From Candidatus Eiseniibacteriota bacterium (GTDB lineage: Bacteria; Eisenbacteria; RBG-16-71-46; CAIMUX01; WJJG01): a stretch of DNA of 35,163 nucleotides. The translations under genes and the position numbers were made by a program. The notes beneath the pieces are model-generated. The model was given only the letters and a program-made list of their open reading frames with translations, was not told where the DNA came from and made no database searches. The first letter of the stretch is position 1. The number at the start of each line of letters is the position of its first letter. The DNA lies in contig JAGMBO010000090.1 of NCBI GenBank assembly GCA_023129715.1, positions 1-35,163 of the forward strand, given 5' to 3'. Positions 1 through 7,724 of the stretch are shown here, in pieces.

Positions 1-316
1 ACTCATCCGCGGTGCCGATCAAGCAACTGCCGTCGGTCAGGCAGCAGGCTCCCGTCTGCAGGGCTGGTTGGGAACAAGGGTTTGGATCGCAGTCCGCGCC
101 CTCCTCCCAATGGCCGCCCGACAACTCCTCACAGACTTTCTCGGTGACAACGGTGCAACCCCCACCCCGTAGGCAGCAGGCGCCAACAGGATCCTCCAAC
201 TCAGCGGTGGTGCTTCCGGTGCCAAGCACCTGCATCTTCGCGCTCTCTTCGGACCCGCAACCGAGCAGAAGCGGGAGTGCCAGTGATGCAACGATGAAGA
301 CGATCTTCCTGCTCAT
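1..316 (-). CDS. Lipoprotein with GACCL-type Cys motifs (partial, C-terminus outside window)
   Basis: The reading frame starts at ATG 314-316 and runs off the left edge of the window, so only about 105 residues are visible. A strong Shine-Dalgarno (AAGGAGGAT on the minus strand, 325-333) lies 8 nt before the ATG. The N-terminus MSRKIVFIVASLALPLLLGC is a lipoprotein signal with lipobox LLGC, so the mature protein is expected to be lipid-anchored. Two Cys motifs follow: GACCLRGGGCT, with a later CDPNPC, and then GACCLTDGSC. This GACCL...C...CDPNPC pattern recurs in secreted proteins of several uncultured FCB and planctomycete-like bacteria, but no biochemical function is known to me. The even Cys content suggests a small disulfide-stabilised repeat. 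The lipoprotein call is solid; the function is unknown. Confidence 0.8.
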   Translation of the reverse strand, partial: MSRKIVFIVASLALPLLLGCGSEESAKMQVLGTGSTTAELEDPVGACCLRGGGCTVVTEKVCEELSGGHWEEGADCDPNPCSQPALQTGACCLTDGSCLIGTADE

Positions 317-333
317 GTGCTCGTATCCTCCTT

Positions 334-976
334 AGTCCTGTGGCTACGACTGGGACGTACTCTCCGGAACCATCGACGCCGTGCTGCGGGAACCGGGTCG
401 CAACAGGAAGTCTGCGGACGCAGGCCGTCCCGATGATTTCGACTCGGGGATGACTGAGGAGACTCAGTCGCTAGAGAAGGAGGTCGGTTCCTCCAGTCCC
501 AAGAACGAACCGGAAATGCAAGTAACAGACCGGTTCGCGGTGAACAAGGAAATCATCGGAGCCAATGGGGTAAGACTTGAGGAACAATCCGCGCTATATT
601 GGACGACGAAGTTCGACAGACCGCACCGTCCTCCATAACTCGCTACGAAAGAAGGGACTACGCCGTGCTGTCATCGGCGGGTCCGTGGGCCCAACATGGA
701 GGAGAATGGCTGCAATCGACCACTCCCCTTGAGTCTCTGAGCCAGCCGAAAAAGCTGTTCAGAAGGACGGTCTCCAGGGAGGCCATTGCTCGTGCCGATC
801 CGATCTATTGGCAGTCAAGGCACCCCCATCTCCCCGGCATCTATCCGGGCGCCATGCCCTATCCTCCGAGGAACCACCGTGGCTTGCGAGTGGGCTGTCG
901 GCTGTAACGCATAACGGTAAAACATGTTACGGATATCGGTCGCCCCGGAGACAGGTTCACAGAAACGTGTTGATAG
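334..976. other. Non-coding or unassigned region between divergent genes
   Basis: About 640 bases lie between the divergent lipoprotein gene and the perR-like gene. Two plus-strand open frames exist (381-638 and 599-907), but neither has a ribosome-binding site, a recognisable domain or neighbour-like composition. I treat them as chance frames. An 8-bp palindrome AACATGTT sits near 922-929. The stretch presumably carries the promoter of the leftward lipoprotein, but I cannot point to convincing -35/-10 boxes. Confidence 0.5.
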
Positions 977-992
977 ATTCTAAGTTTAGAAT
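977..992. promoter_or_regulatory. Putative PerR/Fur-type operator over the perR-prx promoter
   Basis: ATTCTAAGTTTAGAAT is two perfect 7-base inverted half-sites (ATTCTAA / TTAGAAT) around GT. It resembles the AT-rich inverted repeats bound by PerR (TTATAAT-type half-sites) and stands out in GC-rich DNA. The right arm contains TAGAAT (987-992), a 5/6 match to a -10 box. That would place the transcript start near 999, only a few bases before the ATG at 1006. Binding of the downstream Fur-family protein here would block its own promoter. That role is inference from symmetry, position and the adjacent gene. Confidence 0.65.
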
Positions 993-1005
993 TAGTCTCT
1001 CTTGC

Positions 1006-1455
1006 ATGGATCGCCAGGAAATCATCGAACTGCTCAACCTCCGCGGGATCCAGCCGTCGGCCCAGCGCGTAGCCATCGCACAGCTCGTGCTGGGCACCGA
1101 CGAGCATCCCACCGCTGAGCAGGTCTGGCAGAAGGCCAGCGAGAGTCTCCCGGTCGTCTCACGCGCCACCGTCTACAACACGCTCAATCTCCTCACCGAG
1201 AACGGGCTGTTGCGACGGCACGCGCTGAAGGGCGTCAGCAGCGTGTTCGATGGAAATCCCGAGGCCCATCATCACTTCGTCGACGAAGAGACGGGCGAAC
1301 TGCGGGACATCCCCTGGGACGCCCTCGAGGTCTCGGGGCTGGAGACCCTACCCGACTCCGAGATCACCGGCTACATGGTTGTAGTTCGTGGTCGGCGGAG
1401 AAATCCCACGACCGACAAGATCGCACAGCGGTCACGCAAGGAAGGAGCCACGTGA
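1006..1455 (+). CDS. Fur-family peroxide/metal-responsive repressor (PerR-like, cysteine-free)
   Basis: This 149-residue protein has the standard Fur-family length. The winged-helix part covers about residues 10-75, with the family signatures [18 protein letters not shown] and [12 protein letters not shown]. The dimerisation/metal part has FD (D82), HHH (H88-H90) and D101, at the positions of the PerR regulatory metal site. It contains no cysteine, so the CxxC structural zinc sites of classical PerR are absent; the position after HHHF reads VDEET instead of a CxxC. I chose ATG 1006 because in-frame GTG/TTG codons upstream would put the operator inside the gene. No good Shine-Dalgarno precedes it, so the mRNA may be leaderless. 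It ends 1 nt before the peroxiredoxin gene, which supports a peroxide-response role. A generic Fur/Irr-like function is the alternative. Confidence 0.85.
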   Translation: MDRQEIIELLNLRGIQPSAQRVAIAQLVLGTDEHPTAEQVWQKASESLPVVSRATVYNTLNLLTENGLLRRHALKGVSSVFDGNPEAHHHFVDEETGELRDIPWDALEVSGLETLPDSEITGYMVVVRGRRRNPTTDKIAQRSRKEGAT

Positions 1456-1456
1456 G

Positions 1457-2113
1457 ATGGAAGAAACGAAGATAAACATGCCGTTGTTGGGTGATGCGTT
1501 CCCCGAACTCGAGGTGGACACGACTCATGGACCGATGAGCATTCCCGCGGACCTGAAGGGACGCTGGTTCGTGCTCTTCAGTCACCCAGCAGATTTCACT
1601 CCTGTCTGTACGACCGAGTTCGTCGCCTTCCAGAAGCGCGTCGGTCAATTCGAGAAGCTGGGGTGTGCGCTGATCGGGATGTCGGTCGATCAGGTCTTCT
1701 CACACATCAAGTGGGTCGAGTGGATCCAGGAGAAGCTCGATGTGGAAATCACCTTCCCGATCGTGGCGGCCAATGACGCGGTCGCGCTCAAGCTCGGGCT
1801 CCTGCACCCCGGAAAGGGCACCAACACGGTCCGTGCCGTCTTCATCGGCGATCCGCAGGGGAAGGTCCGCCTCATGCTCTATTACCCGCAGGAGATCGGC
1901 CGCAACATCGATGAGGTCGTCCGGGTGGTCAAGGCGCTGCAGATCTCGGATCAGCAGGGTGCCATTCCAGCCGGCTGGCCGGAGAACGAATTGATCGGCG
2001 ATCGGATTATCGTGCCGCCGGCCAAGGATCAGCGCACCGCCCAGGAGCGGCTCAAGACCAAGGAATACGACTGCTACGATTGGTGGTTCTGCCACAAGCC
2101 GTTACAGAAGTGA
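1457..2113 (+). CDS. Peroxiredoxin, Prx6 / archaeal-type AhpC-TSA
   Basis: This 218-residue thiol peroxidase reduces H2O2 and organic peroxides. The peroxidatic Cys is C51 in [11 protein letters not shown], the invariant PxxxTxxC motif. The C-terminal extension ends [15 protein letters not shown], with C206 and C212. This six-residue-spaced Cys pair is typical of the archaeal-type Prx6 subgroup (as in Aeropyrum pernix Tpx), where C-terminal Cys residues resolve the sulfenic acid. The protein is cytoplasmic, with no signal peptide. ATG 1457 follows GGAAGGAG (1440-1447) and lies 1 nt after the perR-like stop, so the two are co-transcribed and probably peroxide-induced. A short GC hairpin (2114-2126, stem GCCCG) directly follows the stop but has no T-run. 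Confidence 0.93.
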   Translation: MEETKINMPLLGDAFPELEVDTTHGPMSIPADLKGRWFVLFSHPADFTPVCTTEFVAFQKRVGQFEKLGCALIGMSVDQVFSHIKWVEWIQEKLDVEITFPIVAANDAVALKLGLLHPGKGTNTVRAVFIGDPQGKVRLMLYYPQEIGRNIDEVVRVVKALQISDQQGAIPAGWPENELIGDRIIVPPAKDQRTAQERLKTKEYDCYDWWFCHKPLQK

Positions 2114-2286
2114 GCCCGGATCGGGCCGCTGTCGTGACGAGCTTTTCCGCGGATGGCGGGCGACTCGGCAGCGGCCCTCCTTATCCCCTCTCGCGCAATT
2201 CACTGCAATTCCCCATCCCCCGACCATGCCGCGGGTGAGACAATGCCGGCAGCGTGTGAATCGACTTCTCCGCAGGGAGGTTCAAT

Positions 2287-3615
2287 ATGCGTGACACCAA
2301 GAAAAGCGTGGCTCGTCGCCGGCATGTCCCAGGCCTGGCTTTCATCCTCACCTTCGCCGCCGCCATCGCGCTCTGCGGGATCATCTCCTGCCGGTCCGCG
2401 GATGATCCGCGGGCCTCACGCTATGGGCCACAGGCCGCGGTCGTCCCATCACCGTCACCGATTCCCGATCGGATCATCCTGACGTGGAGCGCGGATCCCG
2501 CCACCAGCCAAGCGGTGACCTGGCGCACGGACGCCTCGGTGAGCGCCTCCTATGCTGAGATCGCGCTCGCCGACGCATCCCCCGATTTCTACCGCGGCGC
2601 CGTGCGGCACACTGCCGGGACAACGCCACTGCGCACGACCAGCGGACGGGCGCACTACCACAGCGTCACCTTCACCGGCCTTGAATCCAGTACGCTCTAT
2701 GCCTATCGCGTCGGCAGCAACGAGGCGTGGAGCGAGTGGTTCCAGTTTCGTACTGCCCGAGTCGACCCGGCGCCCTTCTCATTCATCTACCTCGGTGACG
2801 CGCAGAACAACATCCTGGCCATGTGGTCCCGCGCGATTCGCAGCGCCTACGCCGCGGCCCCCAACGCGCGCTTCCTTCTGCACGCCGGAGATCTTGTCGG
2901 CCATGGCGACGACGACCGTGACTGGGCGGGCTGGTTTCGGGCGGGGGCCTGGATCTATGCCATGATCCCGAGCATCCCGGTGATCGGCAACCATGAATAC
3001 TACGTGCTTGGGAGCGATGATGAACGTCTCCCGGAGCAGTGGCGGGCGCAGTTCACGTTGCCAGAGAACGGTGTTCCCCAGCTCGAGGAGACGAATTACG
3101 TCATCGACTATCAAGGTCTGCGCGTCGTTGTGCTCAACTCCTGCGAGCATCTGGAAGCACAGACACCTTGGCTGGAACAAACGCTGCGTGACAACCCGAA
3201 TCACTGGACGATCGCTGCTTTCCATCATCCGGTCTACTCGGCCACCGAGGGACGGGACAACTCCGAGTTGCGCGCGCTCTGGAAGCCTCTTCTCGAGCGG
3301 TATCACGTCGACCTGGTGCTACAGGGCCACGATCACGCCTACGCCCGTGGGCGGAATCTCCCCAGGGTTGAACGCAACGCTGGGAGGGGGGCGGGACCGG
3401 TTTATGTCGTCTCGATCAGCGGGCCGAAGATGTATGAGTTGGCGGAGAGGCGCTGGATGGATCGTTGCGCCGAGGACACCCAGCTCTACCAGATCATCTC
3501 AATCGACAGGGATGTCCTGCGTTACGAGGCGCATACCGTGACCGGCGAGCTTTTCGATGCGTTTGCACTGGTCAAACGACCGAACGGCACCGCCATGCTC
3601 ATCGAGGGAAGCTAG
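2287..3615 (+). CDS. Purple acid phosphatase-like metallophosphoesterase lipoprotein
   Basis: The protein has 442 residues. The N-terminal signal ends in lipobox IISC (about residue 35), suggesting membrane anchoring outside the cytoplasm. Residues ~55-155 look like the fibronectin-III-type domain of purple acid phosphatases (PDRIILTWSADPATS, AVTWRT). The calcineurin-like fold then shows metal-ligand motifs in order: GDAQ (D171), GDLVGHG (D202), GNHE (N235-H236), HHPVY (H313-H314) and GHDHAYAR (H348, H350). It therefore probably hydrolyses phosphomonoesters at a dinuclear metal centre; the substrate is unknown. The start ATG follows GGGAGG. It is not clearly in an operon with its neighbours. 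A 30-bp tandem repeat spans its stop codon. Confidence 0.88.
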   Translation: MRDTKKSVARRRHVPGLAFILTFAAAIALCGIISCRSADDPRASRYGPQAAVVPSPSPIPDRIILTWSADPATSQAVTWRTDASVSASYAEIALADASPDFYRGAVRHTAGTTPLRTTSGRAHYHSVTFTGLESSTLYAYRVGSNEAWSEWFQFRTARVDPAPFSFIYLGDAQNNILAMWSRAIRSAYAAAPNARFLLHAGDLVGHGDDDRDWAGWFRAGAWIYAMIPSIPVIGNHEYYVLGSDDERLPEQWRAQFTLPENGVPQLEETNYVIDYQGLRVVVLNSCEHLEAQTPWLEQTLRDNPNHWTIAAFHHPVYSATEGRDNSELRALWKPLLERYHVDLVLQGHDHAYARGRNLPRVERNAGRGAGPVYVVSISGPKMYELAERRWMDRCAEDTQLYQIISIDRDVLRYEAHTVTGELFDAFALVKRPNGTAMLIEGS

Positions 3616-3656
3616 CATAGCACCCCGCTCATCGAGGGAGGCTAGCGTAGCGCCTC
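3597..3656 (+). repeat. 30-bp tandem duplication across the stop codon of the phosphatase gene
   Basis: Two adjacent 30-base units (3597-3626 and 3627-3656) match at 26 of 30 positions. Both begin GCTCATCGAGGGA and contain GCTAGC. The first contains the phosphatase stop codon TAG; the second is non-coding. It looks like a local slippage duplication that has since drifted. A small hairpin (CAGGCT/AGCCTG, 3664-3678) follows without a T-run. Confidence 0.85.
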
Positions 3657-3775
3657 TCGCCGCCAGGCTCCCAGCCTGAGCGAGACGCTGTGGCTGCTGG
3701 TTTCCACTCCGGGCCGGAGTCCCCGCAGCCGGCCGACCATCCGTTTGGTTGCAGTCGTACTGCTCTCAGAGTATC

Positions 3776-4852
3776 ATGGCCGGGCAAATGGCGCATTCTC
3801 GTCTGCAGAAGACTCGCGCACACCGGCGAACGCGGCGTGCGTTCCACTGGGCCAAGTGGCCGCGGGAACGGCTGCTCGACCTACGGCTCTGCGATCTCGG
3901 ACTCGCGATCGAAGGCACGATGCTCGAGCAGCGCATCACGCGCCTGCACGCCGAGCTGGCCCAGCGCGATCTCACCTTTCGACCTCATTTGTGGCTCTCT
4001 GATGATTGGTTTACACCCGATCGGATGACCGGCTCGGCGATCCCCTTCTATCTCGCCCATCCGCGACTGATCCGCCTGGAACGCAGTCTGATCGGGGAGG
4101 CCGAAGGCTCGACACAGAGCTGGTGCATGAAACTCCTGCGTCACGAAACGGGCCATGCCATCGATCATGCCTTCCGCCTGACCCGGCGGAGGCGGAGACA
4201 ACAGCTCTTCGGGCGTTCCTCGCTCAGCTACCCCCGCTACTACCGACCCAACCCCTATAGCCGGAGACATGTCCAGCATCTCGAATACTGGTACGCCCAA
4301 AGCCATCCGGACGAGGACTTTGCCGAGACTTTCGCCGTCTGGTTGCAACCACGCTCCCAATGGCGCAGGCGCTATCAGGCCTGGCCGCAAGCTCTGCACA
4401 AGCTGGAGTACGTCGACGAACTCATGCAGGAGCTGGCTGGGCGCAGGCCCCTAGTCCGGACGCGCACGCGCGTCGAGCCCATCGCCACGTTGCGCAAGAC
4501 GCTGCGCGAACACTACCACCGCAAGCGCGGCGCCTACTCTCTCGAGCATCCCAACACCTACGACCGGGATCTGGACCGGCTCTTTTCGCGCTCACGGGGT
4601 CGCGGCGGCCGCGAGCCGGCGCCGGCATTCATTCGTCGCTACCGCCGCGAGATCCTCGATACCGCTTCTCTCTGGGCCGGAGACCATGGCTATCTGCTCG
4701 ATCATGTCCTCAAGGACATGATCGGTCGCTGCCGCGAATTGAGGCTCTTCGTCAATGGTTCCGAGCGACGGACGAAAGTCGACTTCACCATCGTCCTCGT
4801 CAAGCACACAGTCGAGTCGCTCTATCGGAACCGCCGCTGGGTGGAGATGTGA
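3776..4852 (+). CDS. Putative zinc-dependent metallopeptidase-like protein
   Basis: The 358-residue protein has no signal peptide or membrane helix and is rich in Arg. The core motif HETGHAIDH (H123, E124, H127) is a zincin HExxH site. About 55 residues later comes EDFAETFAVW (E180/E184), which can supply the third, glutamate ligand, as in gluzincins. Tyr-rich stretches (YPRYYRPNPYSRRH) lie between. This matches the 'putative zinc-binding metallopeptidase' families often encoded beside D-Ala-D-Ala-ligase-like ATP-grasp genes. Its stop (TGA 4850-4852) overlaps the next gene's GTG start by 4 nt, implying translational coupling. The start is uncertain: ATG 3776 is chosen, with ATG 3788 and an in-frame TTG at 3749 as alternatives; none has a strong ribosome site. 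The substrate is unknown. Confidence 0.75.
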   Translation: MAGQMAHSRLQKTRAHRRTRRAFHWAKWPRERLLDLRLCDLGLAIEGTMLEQRITRLHAELAQRDLTFRPHLWLSDDWFTPDRMTGSAIPFYLAHPRLIRLERSLIGEAEGSTQSWCMKLLRHETGHAIDHAFRLTRRRRRQQLFGRSSLSYPRYYRPNPYSRRHVQHLEYWYAQSHPDEDFAETFAVWLQPRSQWRRRYQAWPQALHKLEYVDELMQELAGRRPLVRTRTRVEPIATLRKTLREHYHRKRGAYSLEHPNTYDRDLDRLFSRSRGRGGREPAPAFIRRYRREILDTASLWAGDHGYLLDHVLKDMIGRCRELRLFVNGSERRTKVDFTIVLVKHTVESLYRNRRWVEM

Positions 4853-5883
4853 GGAAGCTGCGCGTCCTGACTCTTGTTGCCGAGGGTCTCGAGCCCCCCG
4901 CAACAGTTGTCGGCCTGAGTGACGATGAGCTGGCCGCAGCGGCATGGAAGACGGAATACGACGTCGTCGTTACCCTCGAAGATCTCGGTCACCGGGTTCA
5001 TACGATCGGTGTGCACAGCGATCTGGCGACTATTCGCACGGCAATCGAGGAATTCCGCCCCCACATCGCCTTCAATCTGCTCGAGGAGTTCGGCGGCCTG
5101 GCGATCTTCGACCAACACGTCGTCAACTACCTTGAACTCACGCGCCTGCCCTATACGGGGTGCAATCCGCGTGGGCTGATGATCGCCCGGGACAAGGCGC
5201 TCTCGAAGAAGCTGCTGACCTACCATCGGATCCCTGTTCCGGCGTTTGCGGTCTTCCGTGTCGGGCGCCGGGTGCGCCGCCCCCGAAATCTGCACTTCCC
5301 GCTCTTCGTCAAGTCCGCCGTCGAGGATGCCTCGCTGGGTATCTCCCGGGCCTCTCTGGTGCACGACAACGAGAGTCTCGAGAAGCGTGTCGCCTTCGTC
5401 CACGAGCATGTTCGAACCGATGCAATTGCCGAGGAATTCATCGACGGACGCGAGCTCTATGTCGGCATGACCGGGAATCACCGTCTGGAGGTCTTCCCAA
5501 TCTGGGAGCTGGTCTTCGAGAATCTCGATGATGGAACGCCGTTGATCGCGACCGGACACGCGAAGTGGAACCCGAAGTTCCAGAGGAAGTGGGGGGTGAC
5601 GAGTCGGGCGGCCGAGGGACTGCCCGATGGTCTCGTCCGGCGCATCTACCAACGCTGCCGGCGTATCTACCGGATCTTGGGGCTCTCTGGCTATGCCCGC
5701 ATTGATTTCCGCCTAGCCGCGGATGGATCGCTTTTCTTCCTCGAGGCGAACCCGAATCCGGCGCTCGCCTACGGCGAAGATTTCTCCGAATCGGCCGAAA
5801 CAAAGGGCGTTGCCTACGACCAGCTGATTCAGCGGATCGTCAATCTCGGAATGCGTTGGGATCCGACACGGCGCGCCAGATGA
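4849..5883 (+). CDS. ATP-grasp ligase, D-Ala-D-Ala-ligase-like
   Basis: The 344-residue protein has ATP-grasp motifs in order: NLLEEFGG (76-83), RDKALSKKLL (114-123), the lysine strand and glycine loop FVKSAVEDASLGIS (153-166), the hinge AEEFIDGRELYVG (194-206), RIDFRL (284-289) and the Mg2+-binding FLEANPNPALA (297-307). The family joins a carboxylate, via acyl phosphate, to an amine; here a peptide-like or amino-acid ligation is likely. It is unlikely to be the housekeeping Ddl, because it is paired with a metallopeptidase and a glycosyltransferase and not with mur genes. The start is GTG 4849, overlapping the previous stop as GTGA. The frame stays open further upstream, but that part is the antisense-like shadow of the peptidase gene. 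Confidence 0.87.
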   Translation: MRKLRVLTLVAEGLEPPATVVGLSDDELAAAAWKTEYDVVVTLEDLGHRVHTIGVHSDLATIRTAIEEFRPHIAFNLLEEFGGLAIFDQHVVNYLELTRLPYTGCNPRGLMIARDKALSKKLLTYHRIPVPAFAVFRVGRRVRRPRNLHFPLFVKSAVEDASLGISRASLVHDNESLEKRVAFVHEHVRTDAIAEEFIDGRELYVGMTGNHRLEVFPIWELVFENLDDGTPLIATGHAKWNPKFQRKWGVTSRAAEGLPDGLVRRIYQRCRRIYRILGLSGYARIDFRLAADGSLFFLEANPNPALAYGEDFSESAETKGVAYDQLIQRIVNLGMRWDPTRRAR

Positions 5884-5884
5884 G

Positions 5885-7687
5885 TTGTGGAGTCGGCACC
5901 GTGCCCGAAGATGGAGTCGGCACTGTGCCCGAAGGGAGCTTGAGATAAGGGCTCGAGACGCAACTCGTTCCTGCGCAACGGCACGACTGCTGCCGCTGCT
6001 GGCCATCCTCTTGCCTTTGCTCGCGTGGGCCGGAGCCTATCTCGGACAGGAGGCCTGGTGGGATGAAATCGTCTCACTGAAAACCTTTGCCCTGGCCGGC
6101 TTCGAGACTACCGTGACCCACTACGCTGGAACTCACGGGAACCATCACACATTCTACAATCTGGTCAACAACCTCTATACCTGGACGGCAGGCCTGCGCA
6201 ACCTAGATGCGGCCATTGACGGCATTCACTGGTTGCGCCTCTTGCAGCTCGTCTTCGCCCTCGGCACCGTCGCCCTGGCTTTCTCAACTGCCACACGTTT
6301 CCTCGGAAGGACCTCGGGCTTTGTCTCGGGTATGATTCTGGTTACGACGGTTCCGTTTCTCAACTTCGCCCTCCAGTTGAGGGGCTACTCCCTGAGCATG
6401 CTGCTCACCGTGGCGGTTCTTTGCTGTTTCTGGGACTATCGGCGAACCCAGCGTCCCTCGCGGGCGGTCCTGTTGACCGTACTCTCCTTCTTGCTGCTCT
6501 ACACGATGCCGGGAAACGCCTACTTCGTGCTCTCCTTGATCGCGATCGCCGCCGCAAGGCTGCTCCTTCGCGCAGCCAAGCAGGGACTGACGCGCCCGAC
6601 GCTGTTGCGTGATCCGAATGCCATCCAGTTGGTCGCGCTGGCCGCCGGCATACTCCTCTTCCTGGCGGCCTACAGTCCACTCCTTGACGACTTCCTGCGC
6701 TCCCGCTTCGCCACCGCCCGCCCCCCGGTGCGTACCTACGCCCTTACATCACTGCTCCCGGGAGTCCTGCAGGCATTCATTTCATTCCGATATGCGCTGC
6801 TGCCTCTCTTCGCAATCGGCGTGATCCAGCTCCTAAGACGCCGCCGCGCCTGTGGTAGCCACCACGGCGCCGAGGGCGAGCACGAGCTGCGAGGTGCGGA
6901 ATGCATCAGCGAGTTGGCCGCGCTTCTGCTTCTGCCCTTCTTGATCAGCCTCGTGCGCGGCGATTGGCCGCCGGATCGTACGTTTGTCTTCCTCGCGCCG
7001 ATCTGGTCGCTTCTGTTGGGCGCGGGCATTGGCAGCTTGCCCCCGGCGATCCGCACGGTCGAGCGCCATCGGCTGGTCTGGGGAGTAACCCTCTTCGCCT
7101 ATTGCGCCGGAAGCCTGCTCTTCGCCTACCATCATGTCCAGGACCAGCTGACCGACAATCTGCACAAGTCCGTCCGCTCCCAGAATATGCTCTACAACTA
7201 CTACCTCTCACGAGCATTCCGCCCATCACGGGATCTAGCCCCCCTGATCGTGGAAGTCTCTGGGCACCCAGCCCCGATCCTCTTGGTCGATGAAGTCGAC
7301 CGGGTTGCCCTGGGCACGCACCTGGAGCGCCACGCACTCGGGTACTACGCGCTGGTGAGCGTTCGGGAAGGAGAGGAAGACGGAGCCTTTGCCTACACTT
7401 GCTTGATGCTACGGTCCGAGCGGGGGCAAGCGCCGGCGACTCGAGCGGTCACGTTGCTCTCCCGGGCGCCGCTGGCGCCTGAATGTCGTGCGTTCTCGTT
7501 GCTGTATGGCTATCTCGTTCGAGAGGGTGTGATCTCCTCGGCCGATCCCTCATTCTATTTGGTGACCTCCTTCCCGGAGACCGCGGAGAAGCTCGAGGAG
7601 CATTGCGGCCACGATCTGGAAGCAGCCAACCTGAGTGGTCATGCCAGCTATACGAACGTGTTCCGGGTGACCGGTCGTAGCCGTTGA
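5885..7687 (+). CDS. Membrane glycosyltransferase, GT39/ArnT/PMT-like (GT-C fold)
   Basis: About 600 residues with many hydrophobic segments between residues 34 and 415, followed by a ~180-residue soluble C-terminal part. After the first membrane helix comes EAWWDEIVS (D60-E61). This acidic loop motif is the catalytic signature of GT-C enzymes such as ArnT and protein mannosyltransferases, which use polyprenyl-phosphate sugars. It probably transfers a sugar outside the membrane to a lipid or protein acceptor. The gene begins 1 nt after the ATP-grasp stop, so it belongs to the same operon. The start is uncertain. TTG 5885 is the only start codon of this frame near the boundary, and it lacks a ribosome site; translation may depend on coupling. 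The first 16 codons consist of a 24-bp tandem repeat. Confidence 0.8.
   Translation: MWSRHRARRWSRHCARRELEIRARDATRSCATARLLPLLAILLPLLAWAGAYLGQEAWWDEIVSLKTFALAGFETTVTHYAGTHGNHHTFYNLVNNLYTWTAGLRNLDAAIDGIHWLRLLQLVFALGTVALAFSTATRFLGRTSGFVSGMILVTTVPFLNFALQLRGYSLSMLLTVAVLCCFWDYRRTQRPSRAVLLTVLSFLLLYTMPGNAYFVLSLIAIAAARLLLRAAKQGLTRPTLLRDPNAIQLVALAAGILLFLAAYSPLLDDFLRSRFATARPPVRTYALTSLLPGVLQAFISFRYALLPLFAIGVIQLLRRRRACGSHHGAEGEHELRGAECISELAALLLLPFLISLVRGDWPPDRTFVFLAPIWSLLLGAGIGSLPPAIRTVERHRLVWGVTLFAYCAGSLLFAYHHVQDQLTDNLHKSVRSQNMLYNYYLSRAFRPSRDLAPLIVEVSGHPAPILLVDEVDRVALGTHLERHALGYYALVSVREGEEDGAFAYTCLMLRSERGQAPATRAVTLLSRAPLAPECRAFSLLYGYLVREGVISSADPSFYLVTSFPETAEKLEEHCGHDLEAANLSGHASYTNVFRVTGRSR
5889..5936 (+). 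repeat. 24-bp tandem repeat at the 5' end of the glycosyltransferase gene
   Basis: Units 5889-5912 and 5913-5936 match at 21 of 24 bases (GGAGTCGGCAC-GTGCCCGAAG). In the glycosyltransferase frame they read WSRHRARR then WSRHCARR. In another frame, starting at GTG 5888, they give an 18-codon open frame (ESAPCPKM then ESALCPKG) ending at a TGA near 5941. This may simply be spacer slippage. Confidence 0.75.
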
Positions 7688-7724
7688 GCTTGAGTGCCTG
7701 CTTACTCTCGCTCTACCTGCCGCT

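Noticed and set aside
381-907. Two small plus-strand frames (85 and 102 codons) before the perR-like gene
   Set aside because: No ribosome sites, no recognisable domain and overlapping each other; they could not be supported as genes.
2114-2126. Rho-independent terminator after the peroxiredoxin gene
   Set aside because: There is a short GC hairpin but no T-run; the same holds for the hairpins at 3664-3678 and 12248-12266.
4360-4848. Upstream extension of the ATP-grasp frame
   Set aside because: It overlaps the metallopeptidase gene and has shadow-like Ala/Arg/Ser composition. The GTGA overlap start at 4849 matches where ATP-grasp homology begins.
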